From Gemmatimonadota bacterium (GTDB lineage Bacteria; Gemmatimonadota; Gemmatimonadetes; Gemmatimonadales; GWC2-71-9): a stretch of DNA of 10,338 nucleotides. Shown one piece after another: positions 6,574-10,338 of the stretch (positions within the stretch are counted from its first letter, which is position 1; each line of letters begins with the position of its first letter). A program made the translations under genes and the position numbers. Location: assembly GCA_016180765.1 (NCBI GenBank), contig JACPAP010000008.1:1-10338 (forward strand), in the 5' to 3' direction. The notes below the pieces were generated by a model, which had not been told where the DNA came from, made no database searches, and saw nothing but the letters and a program-made list of their open reading frames with translations.

Positions 6574-6577
6574 CTCC
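6574..6577 (-). promoter_or_regulatory. Ribosome binding site of pal
   Basis: GGAG on the minus strand lies five bases before the ATG at 6568, inside the 13-base gap after tolB. It decides between this ATG and the upstream in-frame GTG at 6574. Confidence 0.7.
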
Positions 6578-6581
6578 ACGG

Positions 6582-7928
6582 TCAGTGGTTCGTGAGGTCG
6601 GGAATCCGCGGGGACCACGACGGCAATCGGGTCCCGTCCAGTCTCGTCAATTGCCGCACGCGGCCGGTATCCATGTCCATCACCCACAGCTGCCGCGTCC
6701 CGGTCCGGCTGGAGACGAACGCCAGATGGCGTCCGTCAGGCGCCCACGTTGGATCTTCGTTCCGTCCCGCGCTGGTCAGCTGCCGCACCGTCCGCGATGC
6801 CACGTCCATGACGAACACTTGGTACGAACCGGCGACATCCCGGTGGAAGGCGAGGTGCAGGCCGTCCGGCGACCACTCGGGAGCGTACGAACTGCCGGTC
6901 ACGCCGTAGTCGAACGGGGCGAACAGCTCCTGCTCGGTCCCGTCGGCGGACATCGCGTAGATCTGCGGCGAGCCAGCCCGGGTCGACGCGAACGCGATGC
7001 GCCGCCCATCCGGACTGAATGTCGGTGACAGGTTATCCGAAAAACGCCCTGCCGTCAAGCGCTGTAAGCAACAGTGCTCCGCGAGGTTATACGCGTATAC
7101 CTGGGTCCCTTCTTCGTTCGAGCGGGAAAACGCCAGCGTCCGACCGTCCGGCGACCAGGCCGGCGCGAAGTTCAGGAACTCCGTGGTCGGAGGCACCACC
7201 TCCCGCTGCCCGCTCACCACGTCGTGCACCACCAGCCGCCCCAGCCCCCGCGTGAACTCGGTGTACACCACCCGACGGCCATCCGGCGCCCAGGTGGCGG
7301 AGAAGGCTCCCGAGCCTGCGGGCGTCAGGGCCACCACGTCCGCCCCGTCCGCATCCACCCGATAGACCCGCCCACTCTGCACCACCAGCAACCGGGTCGC
7401 CGCGATGCCCGGCGTCCCCGCGGCGGCCCGTACCACTTCGTCGCTGGCCCGATGCACCACCATCCGGAACCCGCGATCGGCGACGCTCGTCACCGTGACC
7501 GGCACCACCCGCCGCGCGCCCCTGCCCTTCACGTCGTACACCACCACCGCGAGGCCGGAATCCGAGCGGTCCATCACGCTGACCGCATAGTCCGCCCCGA
7601 GCGCCTCGTACAGCGCGTAGTTGACGAACGGCCCGGTAGGGCCCCGCGCCGCGCTCCCGGTCCCGAGCGCCAGCATCAGGCTGTCGCTGCCCGGGAGCGT
7701 GATCATCTCGAAGCGGTCGCTGAAGTCGAGATCGCGCTCCACGATGGCCCGCACCGAGTCGAGCAGCTCCTGTCTGGGCCCGCCGAGGACCAGCAGGCCC
7801 GGCCGCAGCCCCGGCGTGTAGGTAATCCCGACCCGCACGCCCTCGACCGGGCGAATGGTGTCCTGACCCAGAAGCGGCACGGTCGAGCACGCCGCCGTTA
7901 CGGCTACCTGTCGTGCACACCGTCGCAT
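6582..7928 (-). CDS. tolB: TolB, periplasmic beta-propeller of the Tol-Pal system
   Basis: The product is 448 residues from the ATG at 7928. The open frame extends further upstream only through repeat DNA, so the extension is not counted. Residues 1-21 are a signal peptide of modest quality (basic start MRRCARQ, cut probably near LLG-Q). Residues ~30-185 are the N-terminal TolB domain, with AIVERDLDFSDRFEMI (61-76) matching the family's conserved helix. The propeller follows, with PD40 repeats at ATWAPDGR (211), PAWSPDGR (256), PTFSPDGR (302), PEWSPDGL (350) and PTWAPDGR (393), and a closing PSWSPR. Two adjacent cysteines (286-287) are unusual. TolB binds Pal and the TolA C-terminal domain. 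No Shine-Dalgarno sequence precedes the start; the 14 bases between the upstream palindrome and the ATG are GC-rich and unremarkable. Confidence 0.94.
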   Translation of the reverse strand: MRRCARQVAVTAACSTVPLLGQDTIRPVEGVRVGITYTPGLRPGLLVLGGPRQELLDSVRAIVERDLDFSDRFEMITLPGSDSLMLALGTGSAARGPTGPFVNYALYEALGADYAVSVMDRSDSGLAVVVYDVKGRGARRVVPVTVTSVADRGFRMVVHRASDEVVRAAAGTPGIAATRLLVVQSGRVYRVDADGADVVALTPAGSGAFSATWAPDGRRVVYTEFTRGLGRLVVHDVVSGQREVVPPTTEFLNFAPAWSPDGRTLAFSRSNEEGTQVYAYNLAEHCCLQRLTAGRFSDNLSPTFSPDGRRIAFASTRAGSPQIYAMSADGTEQELFAPFDYGVTGSSYAPEWSPDGLHLAFHRDVAGSYQVFVMDVASRTVRQLTSAGRNEDPTWAPDGRHLAFVSSRTGTRQLWVMDMDTGRVRQLTRLDGTRLPSWSPRIPDLTNH

Positions 7929-7942
7929 GGTCGTCGCGTTTA

Positions 7943-7980
7943 ACCACAGAGACCGCAGAGACCGCGGAGGTCTCTGTGGT
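7943..7980. repeat. Short CAGAGA-family palindrome in the tolA-tolB gap
   Basis: ACCACAGAGACC (7943-7954) and GGTCTCTGTGGT (7969-7980) are perfect 12-base inverted arms around a 14-base loop. The nonamer CAGAGACCG occurs twice in a row at 7947-7955 and 7956-7964. The composition matches the large repeat at 87-200. It fills the middle of the only sizeable gap in the Tol gene cluster (7929-8017), ending 14 bases before the tolB start codon. As RNA it would form a strong hairpin that could slow ribosomes, protect the downstream message from decay or partly terminate; no T-run follows. Confidence 0.8.
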
Positions 7981-8017
7981 GAACGCCTCGCGATATCCGC
8001 AGACCCGAGATGTTGGC

Positions 8018-8722
8018 TCACCGGATGGCGCCGGGGTTGAAGAAGAAGCTCACCGGGAGGACATCGGCGGGATAGCCCTCCGGGAGCCGCCCGAACGCCT
8101 TGGCGTTGCCGGCGGCCTCGATCGCTCCCTCCGCCTCCAGGTCGAACGCGAAACTGCCGGATCGCGTGATGAACTGGAGATTGCTGATGGCCCCATCCCG
8201 ATGGATGAAGAACAGCATCTCCGCCTGGAGCGGGGTTTCGCCCAGCGGGCGGTGCCATCGCCGAAACACTTCGGAGACGATGTTGCGCAGGTACTCCGGG
8301 TACGGGAACGCCACACCGGGGAGGCTCACGGTGGCGACGTCGCTGCCGGTGGAAGGCTGGACCCCGGGCGCCGGCTCTTCCTTGGGCGTGGTCCGTGGCG
8401 CGGGCTCCCGATTGGCGGGGGAGGGCGGAGGCGCTTCCGGGGCGACCGACGTGCGGCGCGGCGGCTTCTGGGCGATGGCCGGCGCCGGCTGCGCTGCCGG
8501 GCGCTCCACCACCTCCGGGGCGCGCCGGGCCTCGGGCGCGGGAGCCGGCGCGGCCACCAGCTGCACCGCGTAGACCGGAACCCGCGACATCCGCCCCTCC
8601 GGCCGCGTCACGAGCAGTCCAGCCATCCCGAGGTGCAGCACCACCGTCCCACTCAGCGCCAGGCCGGTTCCCGTCTGCGCCGGTTGCCGTCGGAACCGGC
8701 TCCGGCGTGTCACCGGCCTCAC
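8018..8722 (-). CDS. tolA: TolA/TonB-type periplasm-spanning protein (short form)
   Basis: The product is 234 residues. A GTG start at 8722 overlaps the tolR stop (GTGA), and GGAGGAG lies eight bases upstream at 8737..8731. Residues 1-20 are basic and cytoplasmic. Residues ~21-39 are the single membrane segment, ALSGTVVLHLGMAGLLV, with His30 in the place of the conserved TolA/TonB transmembrane His. Residues ~55-125 are a Pro/Ala-rich linker. Residues ~139-230 are the C-terminal domain of the TonB/TolA clan, with PYPEYLRNIVSEVFRRW and FFIHRDGAISNLQF. E. coli TolA is 421 residues with a long helical middle domain, missing here. Context with TolB and Pal supports the TolA role; by sequence alone TonB is equally possible. 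Confidence 0.85.
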   Translation of the reverse strand: MRPVTRRSRFRRQPAQTGTGLALSGTVVLHLGMAGLLVTRPEGRMSRVPVYAVQLVAAPAPAPEARRAPEVVERPAAQPAPAIAQKPPRRTSVAPEAPPPSPANREPAPRTTPKEEPAPGVQPSTGSDVATVSLPGVAFPYPEYLRNIVSEVFRRWHRPLGETPLQAEMLFFIHRDGAISNLQFITRSGSFAFDLEAEGAIEAAGNAKAFGRLPEGYPADVLPVSFFFNPGAIR

Positions 8723-9144
8723 CGCTCGATCTCCTCCGCCTCGGCCACCAGGCCGACGTCGTTGACGCCCGCCGCCCGCATCACCGCCAGAACCTGAACC
8801 ACCCGTCCGTAGTCCACCCGGCGATCCGCCCGCAGGTAGACGCCGGTGGGGCGGCGACGCGTCACCAGCGCGCCGAACGTGGCACGGAAGTCTTCATAGG
8901 ACAGCCCGGTCTCGTCCACGTAGATCCGTCCCTGCCGGTCCACCGAGACGACCAGCCCTTCTTTGGCCGTGAGCGGGCGGGCCGCGGCCCGGGGCAGCTC
9001 CACGTCCACCCCGCCCTGCATGATGGGCGCCGTGATCATGAAAATGATGAGCAGCACGAAGGCCACGTCCACCAGCGACGTGACGTTGATGTCCGCCGCC
9101 AGAGGCAGCTCCCCGTGGCCCCGTAAGCCCCCGTTCCCCGCCAC
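8719..9144 (-). CDS. tolR: TolR/ExbD proton-channel subunit
   Basis: The product is 141 residues. The GTG start at 9144 is four bases past the tolQ stop, with GGGAGG in the end of tolQ as ribosome site. After a short cytoplasmic part comes DINVTSLVDVAFVLLIIFMI (18-37), the single membrane helix with Asp26 at the position of the proton-carrying Asp of TolR and ExbD. Residues ~50-141 are the periplasmic domain, VSVDRQGRIYVDETGLSYED and later VLAVMRAAGVNDVGLVAE, characteristic of the family. Length is normal. It works with TolQ to convert the proton gradient to movement of TolA. TolR and ExbD cannot be told apart by sequence alone; the gene order favours TolR. Confidence 0.93.
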   Translation of the reverse strand: MAGNGGLRGHGELPLAADINVTSLVDVAFVLLIIFMITAPIMQGGVDVELPRAAARPLTAKEGLVVSVDRQGRIYVDETGLSYEDFRATFGALVTRRRPTGVYLRADRRVDYGRVVQVLAVMRAAGVNDVGLVAEAEEIER

Positions 9145-9148
9145 CGCT

Positions 9149-9775
9149 TCAGACCCTCCCTTCGCGCGCCATGGTGCCGATGATCTCGTGGGCGAACCCC
9201 TCCATCTCTCCGGCGAACAGCCCCAGACGGCTGGCGAAGATGTTGTAGGCGAAGATCGCTGGTATGGCGACCGCCAGGCCGAGCACGGTGGTGGTCAACG
9301 CCTCGGCCACGCCGGGCGCCACCGCGGAGATGTTCCCGCTGCCGCCAATGGCGATGCCGATGAAGGCGTCCATGACGCCCAGGACGGTTCCCAGCAATCC
9401 CATCAGCGGGCTCACCGAGCCAATCGTCGCCAACCACGGTATAAACCGCGCCATGGCGTCGCGTTCCGCCCCCACCTCCTTGGCCAGCACCATGCGCAGG
9501 GCCTCGAGCTGGGTCAGCCGGCCGTAGGGCGACGGCGGAAGCTTCATCACGGCGTGATACGCCTCCTCCAGGCGCGTAGTCCGCTCCAGCTCATTGAAGA
9601 AGCGATTCCCCTGTTTGCGCACCCGGCGGAATTGCGACCATTTGAGCACGATGAGGAACCAGCTCAGCAAGGAGAACAGCAGGAGGACGATCAGGACGGC
9701 CCAGGTCGCCGCGCTGGAGGCCATGATCAGCTCCCACGGGGTCGTGGGCACTGCGCCCCGGACCTGCAGCATCAT
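9149..9775 (-). CDS. tolQ: TolQ/ExbB/MotA-family proton-channel subunit
   Basis: The product is 208 residues from the ATG at 9775, which overlaps the epimerase stop codon as ATGA. The longer frame to 9871 lies inside the epimerase gene and lacks a ribosome site. A second ATG follows directly at 9772. Residues ~22-45 form the first membrane helix. Residues ~50-110 are a cytoplasmic helical part. WLATIGSVSPLMGLLGTVLG (114-133) and VAPGVAEALTTTVLGLAVAI (152-171) are the two conserved helices that line the proton path. TolQ forms the pentamer around a TolR dimer. The protein is slightly shorter than E. coli TolQ (230 residues). Confidence 0.94.
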   Translation of the reverse strand: MMLQVRGAVPTTPWELIMASSAATWAVLIVLLLFSLLSWFLIVLKWSQFRRVRKQGNRFFNELERTTRLEEAYHAVMKLPPSPYGRLTQLEALRMVLAKEVGAERDAMARFIPWLATIGSVSPLMGLLGTVLGVMDAFIGIAIGGSGNISAVAPGVAEALTTTVLGLAVAIPAIFAYNIFASRLGLFAGEMEGFAHEIIGTMAREGRV

Positions 9776-10338
9776 GCGGCAACCTCCCCCATCCAGTCGT
9801 AGGTTCGCTTCAGACCCTCCGCCAGCGACACGGCCGGCCGCCAGTCCCACGCGCGCCCGGCCTTGGCGCAATCGAGCGCGCTGCGCAGCAGCTCGCCCGC
9901 GCGCGCCGGCTCGCGACTGACGGGCACCGTGCGGCCCGCCGCGTCGAGCATCAGGCGCGCCAGCCGGTTGACGCTGGTCTCCACGCCGGTGCCCACGTTG
10001 AAGGCGACCGCGTCAATCGAGTCCATCGGGCCCACCGGGGCGCGGGTGGCCCTCAGGTTCGCCCGGGCCACGTCCTCCACGAAAACGTAATCCCGGGTCT
10101 GCTCGCCATCGCCGAACACCGTCAGCGCCTGGCCCGCGCGCAGCCGGGAGCCGAAGATCGCCACCACGCCGGCCTCGCCGTGGGGGTTCTGCCGGGGGCC
10201 GTACACGTTGGCGTAGCGCAGCGACACGACCTCCAGCCGGTACAGGCGGGCGTAGGCCGCGAGGTAGTACTCGGAGGCCAGCTTGCTCACGCCGTAGGGC
10301 GACACCGGCAGCTTGGGCGCCTCTTCCCGGTGCGGCAG
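9772..10338 (-). CDS. NAD-dependent nucleotide-sugar epimerase/dehydratase, 3' part
   Basis: The last 188 residues of an extended short-chain dehydrogenase; the start and the NAD-binding Rossmann motif lie outside the window. The frame is open to the edge, so the GTG at 10305 is not the start. The catalytic Tyr and Lys are in SPYGVSK (residues 13-19 of the visible part). LRYANVYGPRQNP (40-52), FGDGEQTRDYVFVEDVA (75-91) and FNVGTGVETSV (113-123) are the substrate-side motifs of the GalE/RmlB-like group. Members act on UDP- or dTDP-sugars in the cytoplasm, feeding LPS, capsule or glycan synthesis. The exact substrate cannot be told; UDP-glucose or UDP-GlcNAc 4-epimerase is most likely. Its stop overlaps the tolQ start, so it is the upstream partner in the operon. 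Confidence 0.92.
   Translation of the reverse strand: MPHREEAPKLPVSPYGVSKLASEYYLAAYARLYRLEVVSLRYANVYGPRQNPHGEAGVVAIFGSRLRAGQALTVFGDGEQTRDYVFVEDVARANLRATRAPVGPMDSIDAVAFNVGTGVETSVNRLARLMLDAAGRTVPVSREPARAGELLRSALDCAKAGRAWDWRPAVSLAEGLKRTYDWMGEVAA
9783..9789 (-). promoter_or_regulatory. Strong ribosome binding site of tolQ
   Basis: GGGGAGG on the minus strand ends seven bases before the ATG at 9775. It lies within the last codons of the epimerase gene and fixes the tolQ start in preference to any upstream codon. Confidence 0.75.

Noticed and set aside
7880..7928. TolB as a lipoprotein through its TAAC sequence at residues 11-14
   Set aside because: The hydrophobic run before this Cys is only a few residues long and Thr occupies the lipobox -3 position; an ordinary signal peptide continuing to about residue 21 fits better.
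7929..8258. Upstream extension of the tolB frame
   Set aside because: It would run through the palindrome and tolA in another frame. A signal peptide begins at the ATG at 7928.
9776..9871. N-terminal extension of TolQ to a start at 9871
   Set aside because: The added residues are Gly/Arg-rich, lie inside the epimerase gene and lack a ribosome site, while the ATG at 9775 has a strong one.

Overview
The window is GC-rich bacterial DNA in which every convincing gene lies on the minus strand, so the reading order runs from high to low coordinates. The gene content is that of a diderm (LPS-type, two-membrane) bacterium: a Tol-Pal energy-coupling system, Tat translocase, an LptD-type outer-membrane assembly protein and several lipoproteins. 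GC-rich codon use, frequent GTG starts, short proline-rich TolA/TonB and PD40-type TolB resemble Gemmatimonadota; this assignment is an inference from style, not from a marker gene.

Layout, in the direction of transcription: (1) 10338-9772, the 3' part of an NAD-dependent nucleotide-sugar epimerase/dehydratase; (2) 9775-8018, tolQ/exbB, tolR/exbD and a short tolA/tonB, tightly packed with stop/start overlaps; (3) 8017-7929, an 89-base gap holding a palindromic CAGAGA-type repeat directly before tolB; (4) 7928-5166, tolB, pal and cpoB (ybgF); (5) 5138-1629, one uninterrupted 1169-codon frame that is TatC in its first ~245 residues and an LptD/OstA-like outer-membrane barrel protein in the rest; (6) 1628-1396, a non-coding regulatory stretch with a symmetrical TGTCCC/GGGACA element, candidate promoters and a 7-bp tandem repeat; (7) 1395-226, a lipoprotein with two fibronectin-III-like domains; (8) 225-27, a large inverted repeat of the same CAGAGA family; (9) the first codons of one more gene running off the left edge.

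Functionally, regions 1-5 read as one envelope-biogenesis locus. TolQ/TolR use the proton gradient to energise the TolA-like protein, which reaches across the periplasm to TolB and the peptidoglycan-bound lipoprotein Pal. CpoB is the usual accessory of this system. TatC exports folded proteins, and the LptD-like domain would insert LPS or related lipid in the outer membrane; the epimerase could supply sugars for LPS or capsule. The most unusual item is the TatC-LptD in-frame fusion. Its junction carries a signal-peptide-like segment with an in-frame TTG codon, so it may be a processed polyprotein, an internal-start arrangement or a true fusion. No RNA genes, CRISPR arrays, transposases or phage genes were seen.
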